DNA from: Kitasatospora cheerisanensis KCTC 2395
GTDB taxonomy: Bacteria; Actinomycetota; Actinomycetes; Streptomycetales; Streptomycetaceae
Length of the DNA stretch: 64,000 nucleotides
Assembly: GCF_000696185.1 (NCBI RefSeq)
Contig: NZ_KK853997.1
Span: 4,196,410-4,260,409, forward strand
Direction of reading: 5' to 3'
Position numbers and translations under genes: made by a program. The notes under the pieces are model-generated. The model did not search any database, was not told the DNA's origin, and saw nothing but the letters and a program-made list of their open reading frames with translations. Positions 45,761-53,372 of the stretch are shown in pieces. Within the stretch, counting starts at the first letter, position 1. Every line of letters starts with the position of its first letter.

Positions 45761-46996
45761 ATGACCACCACCGCCGCGGAGCCGCTCTCCGCCCCCCGTC
45801 GTTCGCTCGCCCGGATGGGGCAGGCGCTGCGCGGACGGGACTTCCGCATCTGGTTCGCCGGCCAGCTGATGTCCGCGTCCGGAGCGCTCGCGCAGGGCGT
45901 GGTGCTGTCCTGGATGGTCTACCGGCTCACCGGGGACGCGGTCTGGCTGACCGTGCTGACCGCCTGCACCTGGGGCCCCACGCTGCTCCTCGGGCCGTGG
46001 GCCGGCGCCCTGGTGGACCGCTCCGACCGGCGCCGGCTGCTGATGGTCACCCAGGCCCTGATGATGCTGCTCGGCCTCGCCCTGGCCGTCACCACCGCCC
46101 TGTTCGGCCCGCACCTGTGGCTGCTGCTGGTGCTCGCCACCGGCACCGGACTGGTCGCCACCGTGGACGCCCCGGCCCGCCAGGTCTTCGTGGTCGACCT
46201 GGTCGGCACCGGGGCGGTGGCCAGCGCCGTCGGCCTGTGGGAGGTGGCGCTCAACGCCTCCCGGGTGATCGGCCCCGGCGCGGCCGGCGCGCTGCTGAAC
46301 TTCGGCGGGCCCTCCTGGGCGTTCGCCTTCAACGCCCTCGGCTACCTCGCGCCGCTGCTCGCCCTCACCAGGCTCCGCCCGGCCGCCCCCGTCGACCGCA
46401 CCGCCGACCGCCCTCCCCGGGCCGACGCCCGCGGCGGCCTGGCGTACGCCCGCCGCTCGCCGATCATCCGCGGCCTGCTGCCGATGTCCGCCGCCAGCGG
46501 CCTGATCTTCGCGATGAACCTGACCGTCCCGCCGCTGGTCGACCGCGCGCTGCACCTCGGCCCCGGCGGGTACGGCCTGCTGATGGCCGCGTTCGGCCTC
46601 GGCGGACTGCCGGGCGCGCTGCTCGCGGCCGCCGCGCCCGCGCCGACGCCGCGCCGGGTCCGCACCCTGGCGGTGGCCACCTCGGTCGCGGTGCTCGCCA
46701 CCGCGCTGGCGCCGAACGCCTTCCTGGCGGTGGCCGGGATGGCGGCCGTCGGCGTCACCTCGATCTGGTTCATCGCCACCGCGAACACGCTGGCCCAGCT
46801 GCGCTCCGCGCCGGAGATGCGCGGCCGGGTGATGTCGCTGTGGGGCAGCGCGATGACCGGCACCCTCCCGTTCACCGGCCTCGGCGTCACGTTCGTGGCG
46901 CAGCACGTCGGCGCCCGGACCGGGTTCGCGCTGGCCGGCACGGCGCTGCTGCTGGCCACCGCGGCCGCGTGGCGGGCGCTGCGGCCCCGGGACTGA
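45761..46996 (+). CDS. MFS transporter (EntS-like, MFS_3)
   Basis: A 411-residue major facilitator with twelve predicted helices. GRDFRIWFAGQLMSASG at the first helix and GPWAGALVDRSDRRRLL after helix 2 are typical of the EntS/enterobactin-exporter-like group (MFS_3). Substrate unknown. GGAGGGG precedes ATG 45761, and a DasR-like box lies just upstream. Confidence 0.88.
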   Translation: MTTTAAEPLSAPRRSLARMGQALRGRDFRIWFAGQLMSASGALAQGVVLSWMVYRLTGDAVWLTVLTACTWGPTLLLGPWAGALVDRSDRRRLLMVTQALMMLLGLALAVTTALFGPHLWLLLVLATGTGLVATVDAPARQVFVVDLVGTGAVASAVGLWEVALNASRVIGPGAAGALLNFGGPSWAFAFNALGYLAPLLALTRLRPAAPVDRTADRPPRADARGGLAYARRSPIIRGLLPMSAASGLIFAMNLTVPPLVDRALHLGPGGYGLLMAAFGLGGLPGALLAAAAPAPTPRRVRTLAVATSVAVLATALAPNAFLAVAGMAAVGVTSIWFIATANTLAQLRSAPEMRGRVMSLWGSAMTGTLPFTGLGVTFVAQHVGARTGFALAGTALLLATAAAWRALRPRD

Positions 46997-47080
46997 GAAC
47001 CTGTCCGGGGGGATGTCGAGAACCGCGGTGCGGCTCCGTCCCCGGCATGAGACCGAACGCACCGAGAGGAGCCGTCCGCC

Positions 47081-47479
47081 GTGACGCACATGCTGCAGAT
47101 GCACTTCAGCCAGACGGACGCCGGCATCGCGCCGATCCCGACCTGGGATCCGGCAGCGACCGCCGCGCACATCGCCTTCATGCGCACCGCCGTCGCCGAG
47201 CTGACCGCCGCCGGCGAGCTGGTGGAGGCGCAGGGGCTGGCGCTGCCCGACTCCGCGCGGATCGTCCGGGCCGGCGAGGACGGGCCGTCCGTCACCGCGG
47301 GGCCGTTCCCGGACGACAAGGAGTTCCTGTTCGGCTGGTGGATCGTCAACTGCGCCACCGACGAACGGGTGCTGGAGATCGCCGCCATGCTGTCCGCCGC
47401 GCCGGGCCACGACGGCCGGCCGATGAACATGCCGATCGAGGTCCGCGAGGTGCTGGCGGAGCCCCCGGCGCAGCCCTGA
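47081..47479 (+). CDS. YCII-related domain protein
   Basis: A 132-residue protein of the YCII/DGPF fold (ferredoxin-like). The GTG start at 47081 follows GAGAGGAGC. The core FPDDKEFLFGWWIVNCATDERVLEIAAMLS has the conserved Trp and the helix that follows, and RPMNMPIEVREV is the last strand. These proteins are small enzymes or binding modules, often near sigma factors; the function here is unknown. Confidence 0.8.
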   Translation: MTHMLQMHFSQTDAGIAPIPTWDPAATAAHIAFMRTAVAELTAAGELVEAQGLALPDSARIVRAGEDGPSVTAGPFPDDKEFLFGWWIVNCATDERVLEIAAMLSAAPGHDGRPMNMPIEVREVLAEPPAQP

Positions 47480-47518
47480 CCGGCGTGCGAATTGCCGGGT
47501 TCGTCCCGGCGGCGGACG

Positions 47519-47764
47519 ATGGTGATCATGATGCATCAGATGCGCGCCGAGACCGCCCCCGCCGCCGGCGACCCGGACTCCGTGGTCAGCTGGCACATCG
47601 TCCGCAACGCGGACCTGACCGCCCTGTGCGGCAAGGAGCTCTCCCCCGCCGCCCCGGTCCAGGACGCCACCCGCTGGACCCTCGACCCCGACCACAACTG
47701 CCACACCTGCGGAGCGCTGTACCTCCGCGAGACCCCGTACCTGCCGGGCGAGCACACCGGCTGA
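47519..47764 (+). CDS. Small zinc-ribbon-like protein
   Basis: An 81-residue protein with Cys/His spaced for a zinc site: ALCGKEL and, 26 residues on, NCHTCGALY. It resembles small streptomycete proteins of unknown function. The start is uncertain (ATG 47519 or 47534); several Met codons lie close together. Confidence 0.65.
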   Translation: MVIMMHQMRAETAPAAGDPDSVVSWHIVRNADLTALCGKELSPAAPVQDATRWTLDPDHNCHTCGALYLRETPYLPGEHTG

Positions 47765-47856
47765 GCGGCGGAGCGCCGAGGGGCCGCCGGGACCGTTCCC
47801 GGCGGCCCCTCGGCGTACTCTTGCCGGTGTCCCGTTCCCGCCCCCGGAGGTGTCCC

Positions 47857-48468
47857 GTGGTCGTCGAGTCCTCCACGGACGGCCGGGTCCGGCGCGGCAA
47901 CGAGACCCGTCGTGCCGTGCTCGGCCGTGCCGTCCAGATCGCCTCCGTCGAGGGCCTGGGCGCCCTGTCGATCGGCCGGCTGGCGACCGACCTGGGGCTG
48001 AGCAAGAGCGGGGTGTTCGCCGGCTTCGGGTCCAAGGAGGAGCTGCAGCTGGCGACCGTCCGGGCCGCCCGGCGGATCTTCTACGACCGGGTGGTGGCCC
48101 CCGTGGCCGACCTGCCGCCGGGCGCCGCCCAGGTGCTGGCGCTGTGCGAGCACTGGATGGACTACTCGCGCGGCCGGGTGTTCGACGGCGGCTGCTTCTT
48201 CTACTCGGTGTCGGCCGAGTTCGACGCCCAGCCCGGCCCGGTCCGGGAGGCCCTGGCGGCCGCCTCGCGGGAGTGGGAGGAGCAGATCACCGCTGTGCTC
48301 CGCGCGGCCGACGACCTGCCCGCCGGCTCCGACCCGGACGAACTGGCGCTGCTGCTCACCAGCCTGATGGACAGTGCGAACGGCCACGCGGTGCTGCACG
48401 ACGACCCGCAGCGCTACGACCGGACGATGCGCACCATCCGCCGCCTGCTCGGCGTCGCCCCGGCCTGA
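47857..48468 (+). CDS. TetR-family transcriptional regulator
   Basis: A 203-residue repressor: HTH at residues about 15-60 (AVQIASVEGLGALSIGRLATDLGLSKSGVFAGFGSKEEL) and an all-helical ligand domain of the TetR_C family. GTG 47857 follows GGAGG. The next gene, a hydrolase, has a perfect palindrome at its promoter (48640-48655) which may be its operator. Three imperfect tandem repeats begin at its stop codon. Confidence 0.88.
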   Translation: MVVESSTDGRVRRGNETRRAVLGRAVQIASVEGLGALSIGRLATDLGLSKSGVFAGFGSKEELQLATVRAARRIFYDRVVAPVADLPPGAAQVLALCEHWMDYSRGRVFDGGCFFYSVSAEFDAQPGPVREALAAASREWEEQITAVLRAADDLPAGSDPDELALLLTSLMDSANGHAVLHDDPQRYDRTMRTIRRLLGVAPA

Positions 48469-48630
48469 CGCGGCCTCCGGAACCCAACGGGAAACCGCTT
48501 CCCCACTCGTCGTTCCGGCCTGACGCGGCGTCCGGGATCCAACTGGAAATCGCTTTCCCGCTCGCCCGTCCTGACCTGACGCGGCCTCCGGGACCCAACG
48601 GGAAGCCGCTTTCCCACCGTTCGGTCCAGC
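48464..48630 (+). repeat. Three imperfect 55-56-base tandem repeats
   Basis: CCTGACGCGGCCTCCGG, then about 14 bases including CCAACGGGAA and CCGCTTTCCC, repeats at 48464, 48519 and 48575. The first unit contains the TGA stop of the TetR gene. The middle copy has diverged most. No hairpin or ORF explains it. Confidence 0.85.
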
Positions 48631-48639
48631 CCAGAAGTT

Positions 48640-48661
48640 GCACGAACGGTCGTGCTAATAT
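48640..48661. promoter_or_regulatory. Palindrome and -10 of the hydrolase gene
   Basis: GCACGA and TCGTGC flank ACGG (48640-48655), and TAATAT (48656-48661) follows at once, seven bases before the ATG. This suggests a leaderless transcript with an operator immediately upstream of its -10. The adjacent TetR regulator is the likely ligand. Confidence 0.5.
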
Positions 48662-48668
48662 CCCGCCC

Positions 48669-49607
48669 ATGGCACCCACCGCCGCCCTCGTGCGCCTCGC
48701 GCTGAACGCCGCCTCCCACGTCGCCACCGCCCCGCCGGGCCGGGTGGCCTTCGAGCTCTTCCGGCACCCCGTCCGCCGCAGCCGGGTGCGCAGTTCGGAA
48801 CGCGAACTGCACGAGCAGGCCGCCACCGAGGAGCTGACGGTGAACGGCAAGCGGGTACGGGTCTACCGCTGGGGCGACGGCCGCCGGCCGGTGCTGCTGG
48901 TGCACGGCTGGCGGTCCCGGGCCTCCCGGTTCACCCCGTACGTGCGCGGGCTGCTGGACCTCGGGATGAGCCCGGTCGGCTTCGACGCCCCCGGGCACGG
49001 CGACTCGGCCGGCCGGGAAACCACGATCCTGGAGTACCGCGAACTCATCGGCCGGCTCGCCGACCGGAACGGCCCCTTCGAGGCCGTGGTCGCGCACTCC
49101 TTCGGCGTCTGCTGCGCCTTCCTCGCCCTGGCCGAGGGAGTGCCCGCCCGCCGCCTGGTCGCGGTCGCCGGGGTCGCCGAATTCGGCTTCCTGGTCGAGG
49201 GGTTCGCCGCCACCCTGGGCCTGAACGACCGGCTCAAGGACGACCTGGCCCGGCGGATCGACCGGAACCTGCTCCCCGGCGCCGGGCCGATCGGCCGGCG
49301 CTTCGATGCCACCCACCGCCCGGAGCTGGTCACCGCGCCGATCCTGGTGGTCCACGACGAGCAGGACCGGGTGGTCCCGCTCCGGCAGGCCCACCTGCTG
49401 CGCGCGGCGTACGGCGAGCCGCAGCTGCGGCTGCTCACCACCCGCGGCCTCGGGCACCGCCGGGTGCTGTCCGAGCCGACGGTGGTCGACAACGTGCTCG
49501 CCTTCCTCGCCGAGCCGCTCCCGGCCGCGCCGGTCGCGTCGCCCGCGCCGCTCGGGCCACTCGCTCCTGCCGTGAGCCCCACCGAGGCGGCCACGGCCGG
49601 GATCTGA
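48669..49607 (+). CDS. Alpha/beta hydrolase
   Basis: A 312-residue serine hydrolase: oxyanion region VLLVHGWRS, nucleophile elbow AHSFGVC (Ser in GxSxG-like context), acid in LVVHDEQDRVVPL and catalytic His in RGLGHRRVL. The substrate is unknown. It is possibly controlled by the TetR upstream. ATG 48669 has little leader space, consistent with a leaderless message. A long Pro/Ala tail follows the domain. Confidence 0.85.
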   Translation: MAPTAALVRLALNAASHVATAPPGRVAFELFRHPVRRSRVRSSERELHEQAATEELTVNGKRVRVYRWGDGRRPVLLVHGWRSRASRFTPYVRGLLDLGMSPVGFDAPGHGDSAGRETTILEYRELIGRLADRNGPFEAVVAHSFGVCCAFLALAEGVPARRLVAVAGVAEFGFLVEGFAATLGLNDRLKDDLARRIDRNLLPGAGPIGRRFDATHRPELVTAPILVVHDEQDRVVPLRQAHLLRAAYGEPQLRLLTTRGLGHRRVLSEPTVVDNVLAFLAEPLPAAPVASPAPLGPLAPAVSPTEAATAGI

Positions 49608-49625
49608 CGACAGGTCGGGAGACGC

Positions 49626-49660
49626 CGAACGGCCGGCCCCGGGGCGGGGCCGGCCGTTCG
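49626..49660. terminator. Bidirectional terminator
   Basis: A 15-base stem (49626-49640 with 49646-49660) between the hydrolase and the convergent DUF5302 gene. Confidence 0.85.
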
Positions 49661-49680
49661 CGTCAGGTGCTGACGGCTGC

Positions 49681-49922
49681 TCAGCCGCCGCTCTTGCGGC
49701 GGAAGGTGCGCTTGCCGCCGGCCGCGCCGGCGGTGCCGTGGATCTTCGAGTCGCCGCCGGGCCGCCGCCGGCGCCCCGGTTGTTGCCGCCCTTGCGCTGC
49801 AGCGCGGCCAGGAACTTGGCCTTCTGGTCGTCCTGCCCGGGCGCCTCGGCGGCGGTGTCGGCACCGGCGTCGGCGGTGGCGTCCGGCGCGGGCTCGGCTG
49901 CTGGGGCGGTTTCGCTGCTCAT
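49681..49922 (-). CDS. DUF5302 family small protein, one apparent frameshift
   Basis: Start ATG 49922: SSETAPAAEPAPD, then KAKFLAALQRKGGNNRGAG. The following frame, to the stop at 49681, gives GGDSKIHGTAGAAGGKRTFRRKSGG, the typical DUF5302 end (KIHG and FRRKSGG). The two parts are one base apart; adding one G/C in the run at about 49755-49765 gives 80 residues. Function unknown, widely conserved in streptomycetes. Confidence 0.75.
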
Positions 49923-50005
49923 TGGGGACCTCCTGGACGGGAGCGGGTACTGGAGCACACCCTCCCATGCCGACCGGGGGTGCTGTCGGCCGACACCGGG
50001 CCGGG

Positions 50006-50137
50006 TCAGCCCCGCTCGGCGGGCGCGTGGTGGTGGTGCCGCTCGTCGCGGTACTGCAGGCCGCCCATCATGAACAGCAGGGCGAGGGTCGGGAAGCCGA
50101 TCGAGGCGATCACCAGTACGAAGAACTGCCAGACCAT
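50006..50137 (-). CDS. Small membrane protein with His-rich tail
   Basis: A 43-residue ORF: a membrane helix (VWQFFVLVIASIGFPTLALLFMMGG) followed by LQYRDERHHHHAPAERG. ATG 50137 has AGGAGCG upstream with proper spacing. Four consecutive His could bind metal. It lies between the DUF5302 and PP2C-like genes and was too short to be listed by usual gene calls. Confidence 0.65.
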   Translation of the reverse strand: MVWQFFVLVIASIGFPTLALLFMMGGLQYRDERHHHHAPAERG

Positions 50138-50262
50138 GGGGCGCTCCTGTCGTGAAACCATGGCTAATTGACATACTTCGTTCCATTATGTCCGAATCGC
50201 CGTGCGGCGGACCGGACCCCGCCCCTGTTCGAACGGCGTATGGTCGTCGCAGACTGAGGGGC

Positions 50263-51084
50263 ATGCGGGTACAGCTGGCAGTCGACGCGCGCCGCCCGGA
50301 CCGGGCCTGCGAGGACTTCGTGGTGGCCACCCCGGAGGTCCTGGTGCTGCTGGACGGCTCCAGCGCCCCGGACACCCTGGACTCCGGCTGCGCGCACGGC
50401 ATCCCCTGGTACGTGCGCCGCCTCGGCGCCCACCTGGTCGCCCGGCTCACCGACCACCCCGACCGGGCCGTCGCCGACTGCCTGGCCGACGCCATAGCCG
50501 ACACCGCCGCCCTGCACGGCGACGGCTGCGACCTGGCCAACCCCAACACGCCCGCCGCGATGGTGGTCGCCGCCCGGCTGCGCGGCGAGGCCCTGGAGTA
50601 CCTGGTGCTCGGCGACTCCCTGCTGGTGCTGCACCCCAAGGCCGGCCCGCCCCGGGTGATCGGCGACAACCAGCGCTTCCCCGGCGGCGAGGAACTGCGC
50701 CGCCAGATCTGGTCCACCGTCCCCGGCACCGCCGAACGCGCCGACCTCTACCTGCGGTACGCGATCGCCGTCCGCGCCGCCCGCAACACCGGCCACGGCC
50801 CGTGGATCGCCGCCGCCACCCCGCACGCCGCCGCCCACGCCGAGACCGGCGTGGTCGCCCGCGCCGCCCTGCACGGGGTGGCCGCCCTCTCGGACGGCGC
50901 CGCCCGCTTCACCGAGCGCCTCGGCCTGGGCAGTTGGGCCGACGCCGTCCGGCTGCTCGCCGAGACCGGACCGGCCGAACTGATCGCCCAGGTCCGCACC
51001 GCGGAGCGCACCGACGCCGACTGCGTCCGGTGGCCCCGCGGCAAGGCGCACGACGACGCCGCGGCGCTCTACGCCCGGCTCTGA
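50263..51084 (+). CDS. PP2C-like serine/threonine phosphatase-type protein
   Basis: A 273-residue soluble protein beginning MRVQLAVDARRPDRACEDFV. The sequence LVLLDGSSAP and LEYLVLGDSLLVL are the DG- and GDS-type motifs of PP2C-fold phosphatases, with a later Asp in SDGAARF. Some metal ligands seem to be replaced, so catalytic activity is uncertain. GAGGGG precedes ATG 50263; a TTGACA-type element lies about 90 bases upstream. Confidence 0.75.
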   Translation: MRVQLAVDARRPDRACEDFVVATPEVLVLLDGSSAPDTLDSGCAHGIPWYVRRLGAHLVARLTDHPDRAVADCLADAIADTAALHGDGCDLANPNTPAAMVVAARLRGEALEYLVLGDSLLVLHPKAGPPRVIGDNQRFPGGEELRRQIWSTVPGTAERADLYLRYAIAVRAARNTGHGPWIAAATPHAAAHAETGVVARAALHGVAALSDGAARFTERLGLGSWADAVRLLAETGPAELIAQVRTAERTDADCVRWPRGKAHDDAAALYARL

Positions 51085-51109
51085 GCGTCCGCGTCGACGG
51101 CCGCCCGGT

Positions 51110-51655
51110 TCACCGGCCTGCCGTCAGGAACACCGCGCGGACCGCCGACCCGTCCGGCGCCGTGTACCCGGCGACCACCTCGCCCGGGGCCGGCTCGCCG
51201 CCCGGCTCCAGCTCGCGGCGCAGCGCCACGGCCGGCTCGCCGTCGACGGGCGCCACCGCCACGGTCTCGTCCACCGTGTCGCTGACGCTCTGCATCTGCG
51301 GCACCGCCTGCCCGCGCAGCAGGGCGGCCAGCTGCGCCAGGACCACCGGGTCCTGCGCGCCGTCGTAGAACCAGCGGGTGCCCAGCACGCCGTGCTCGGC
51401 GGTGCCGATCAGCGCGCCCTCCGGGGCGCCGTCCAGCGGGGCGCCGCGGTACGCCAGCGGCACCAGGTAGGCGGTCCGGTCGTCGGCCACCACCATCAGC
51501 TCGATGCCGACCTCGCCCGCCGGGTCGTCCAGCCGGAAGCCGCCGGCCCGCACCAGCTCGCCGTGGCCGGGCCGGAACCAGTCCTGCTTCGGCAGCCAGT
51601 CGGCCAGCAGCTCCAACTTGCCCGGGGTCATCGTGGTCTGATGGATCGTCGCCAT
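51110..51655 (-). CDS. Maltokinase N-terminal cap-like domain protein
   Basis: A 181-residue protein made only of the domain that caps maltokinase (Mak) in actinobacteria: MATIHQTTMTPGKLELLADWLP, GFRLDDPAGEVGIELMVV, YLVPLAYRGAPLDG and GVLGTRWFYDGAQDPV. The kinase domain is absent. ATG 51655 was chosen by comparison to that start motif. It may regulate or bind a sugar kinase; role unknown. Confidence 0.85.
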   Translation of the reverse strand: MATIHQTTMTPGKLELLADWLPKQDWFRPGHGELVRAGGFRLDDPAGEVGIELMVVADDRTAYLVPLAYRGAPLDGAPEGALIGTAEHGVLGTRWFYDGAQDPVVLAQLAALLRGQAVPQMQSVSDTVDETVAVAPVDGEPAVALRRELEPGGEPAPGEVVAGYTAPDGSAVRAVFLTAGR

Positions 51656-51753
51656 GTCCTCGGTCTCCTCCTCGCGCGGGTGTTCCTGTGTGGGCCAGCC
51701 TACGAACCGTTCGACCGGTAGCGTGCCGGAAGGCACAGAAGGGGGAAACGGCC

Positions 51754-52614
51754 GTGGGTATCAGGCAGTTGGGCGGGAGCGCCGGCCGGCGGGCCGGGGC
51801 GGCGCTCGGAGCGGTGACGGGCGCGGTGGCGGGCGCGGTGGCGGGCACCGTCGCCTCGGCGCGGGAGAAGGCGGGCGGCGACTGGGTGCGCCGCGCGGTG
51901 GAGAACCACCCGAAGCCGGAGGACCCGCTCACCGCGCCCTGGGAGATCTCGCTGGCCGGCCTGATCGGCCGGCTCCCGCACGTGCCGGGCCCGGCGGTGC
52001 GGCTCCTGCACCTGCTGGACGGGCTGGGCCAGGTCGCGGTCGGACCGGACGAGGTCGGCTTCGACGGCGAGGCGGTGGCCTGGGGCAAGGTGCTGGAGAT
52101 CCGCTGCCACAGCACCGTCGACCTGCTGCCGGACGTCGTGGTGGAGCGCGAGGTCGACCGGATCCGCGAGTTCCTGCCGCCCGTCCCCGGCCGCAAGTGG
52201 CTGGTCACCAAGGCCGCCGAAGGACTGCTGACGCTCGCCCTGGCCGCCACCGCCGCGGCCGAGCGCGAGGAGCGCTCGCTGCCCTGCGAGCTCGTCGTCA
52301 AGAACCTGATCGGCCGTCCGAAGAGCGTGGCCGGCGGCCTGTTCGCGGCCTCGGCGCTCACCCTGGTCCCCGCGGCGGGCGACAGCATCCTCGCCGAGGC
52401 CCGCCGCCGCGGCATTCCCGTCACCGTGATCGACGACCCGATGACGGGCGTGCACGCCGAGCACGCCGCCCAGCTCCGCGGCGCCGCCGAACGCCTCACC
52501 GAGGCCCTCCGCCGGCTGCGCGCCGCCGACCCGGAGGCCGCCAAGTCCGAGGCCGGCGCCGCCGCCCTCGCCGAACTCGAACAACTCCGCTCCGACCGCC
52601 CCGCGGAGGACTGA
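51754..52614 (+). CDS. Conserved hypothetical protein
   Basis: A 286-residue protein starting VGIRQLGGSAGRRAG, with a short low-complexity Ala/Gly/Val stretch (ALGAVTGAVAGAVAGTVA) and no clear known domain. The centre has a conserved-looking LLDGLGQVAVGPDEVGFDGEAV and a helical C-terminus rich in Ala/Glu. GTG 51754 follows AGAAGGGGGAA. Not recognised; no motif for catalysis. Confidence 0.65.
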   Translation: MGIRQLGGSAGRRAGAALGAVTGAVAGAVAGTVASAREKAGGDWVRRAVENHPKPEDPLTAPWEISLAGLIGRLPHVPGPAVRLLHLLDGLGQVAVGPDEVGFDGEAVAWGKVLEIRCHSTVDLLPDVVVEREVDRIREFLPPVPGRKWLVTKAAEGLLTLALAATAAAEREERSLPCELVVKNLIGRPKSVAGGLFAASALTLVPAAGDSILAEARRRGIPVTVIDDPMTGVHAEHAAQLRGAAERLTEALRRLRAADPEAAKSEAGAAALAELEQLRSDRPAED

Positions 52615-52799
52615 ACCGGCCCGCCGGGGGCGGTCGCGGTGGGATCACCCGACGGATGCGCGGTTCGGATGAATCCGGCGCGCAGCAGCACTGGTTCGTC
52701 CACGGCCGATGCTAGAAATTCCCTGCGCTCGGATCAGAGCCGCACTCCAGGGCCGCGCGGGCAGGTCTCCCGGCCCTCAGCGAGAACGGAATCCGCCTC

Positions 52800-53279
52800 A
52801 TGGCCATCGCTTTCCGCAGGGCGCTCGCCATCGCCACGCTGGGCCTGACCGCCTCCGTCCTGCCGACCGTCGGCGCCGGGGCCGCCGACACCGGCCGCGC
52901 GAGCACCCGCACCCCCGGCCTCTACTGCCTGGCCAACGCCTGGGGGACGACGGGCATCTCCAGCAAGCCGTGCGACGGCTCCGACAAGGGCCAGCACTGG
53001 AAGCTCTCCGGCCAGCAGATCGCGCTCTCCAACGCGCCCGCCTACTGTCTCGCCAACACCTGGAACGCCACGGACATCTCCAGCAAGGCGTGCGCCCCCG
53101 GCGACCAGGGCCAGTACTGGACGGTCGCCGGCCAGCAGATCTCGCTCACCTTCGCCCCGGCCTACTGCCTGGCCAACGCCTGGGGGACGGCGACCGTCTC
53201 CACCAAGCCCTGCGACACCTCCGACCCGGGCCAGCATTGGGTGGTCTTCAACGAGCAGATCAGCCTCGCGCTCGCCTGA
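52800..53279 (+). CDS. Secreted three-repeat beta-trefoil lectin-like protein
   Basis: A 159-residue exported protein: signal peptide (ALAIATLGLTASVLPTVGAGA), then three about 40-residue repeats, each with YCLAN.W, ..SKxC and D.GQxW, ending Q.I.L. Three repeats with the QxW motif equal one ricin-type trefoil, although the repeats are unusually alike and each holds two Cys. Secreted trefoils bind sugars; a target cannot be named. ATG 52800. A terminator lies just after the stop. Confidence 0.8.
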   Translation: MAIAFRRALAIATLGLTASVLPTVGAGAADTGRASTRTPGLYCLANAWGTTGISSKPCDGSDKGQHWKLSGQQIALSNAPAYCLANTWNATDISSKACAPGDQGQYWTVAGQQISLTFAPAYCLANAWGTATVSTKPCDTSDPGQHWVVFNEQISLALA

Positions 53280-53290
53280 CGTCCCCAACC

Positions 53291-53328
53291 CGCCGTCCCG
53301 CCCGGGCAGTTGCCCGGGCGGGACGGCG
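53291..53328. terminator. Bidirectional terminator
   Basis: An 18-base stem (53291-53308 with 53311-53328) with a tight loop, between the trefoil gene and the convergent propeller gene. Confidence 0.88.
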
Positions 53329-53372
53329 GCGCTCCGGCCGGACCGACGGCTGCCGGACCGGCGGGCGACCGC

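Noticed and set aside
48464..48630. CRISPR array
   Set aside because: Only three diverged units directly abutting, without unique spacers or cas genes.
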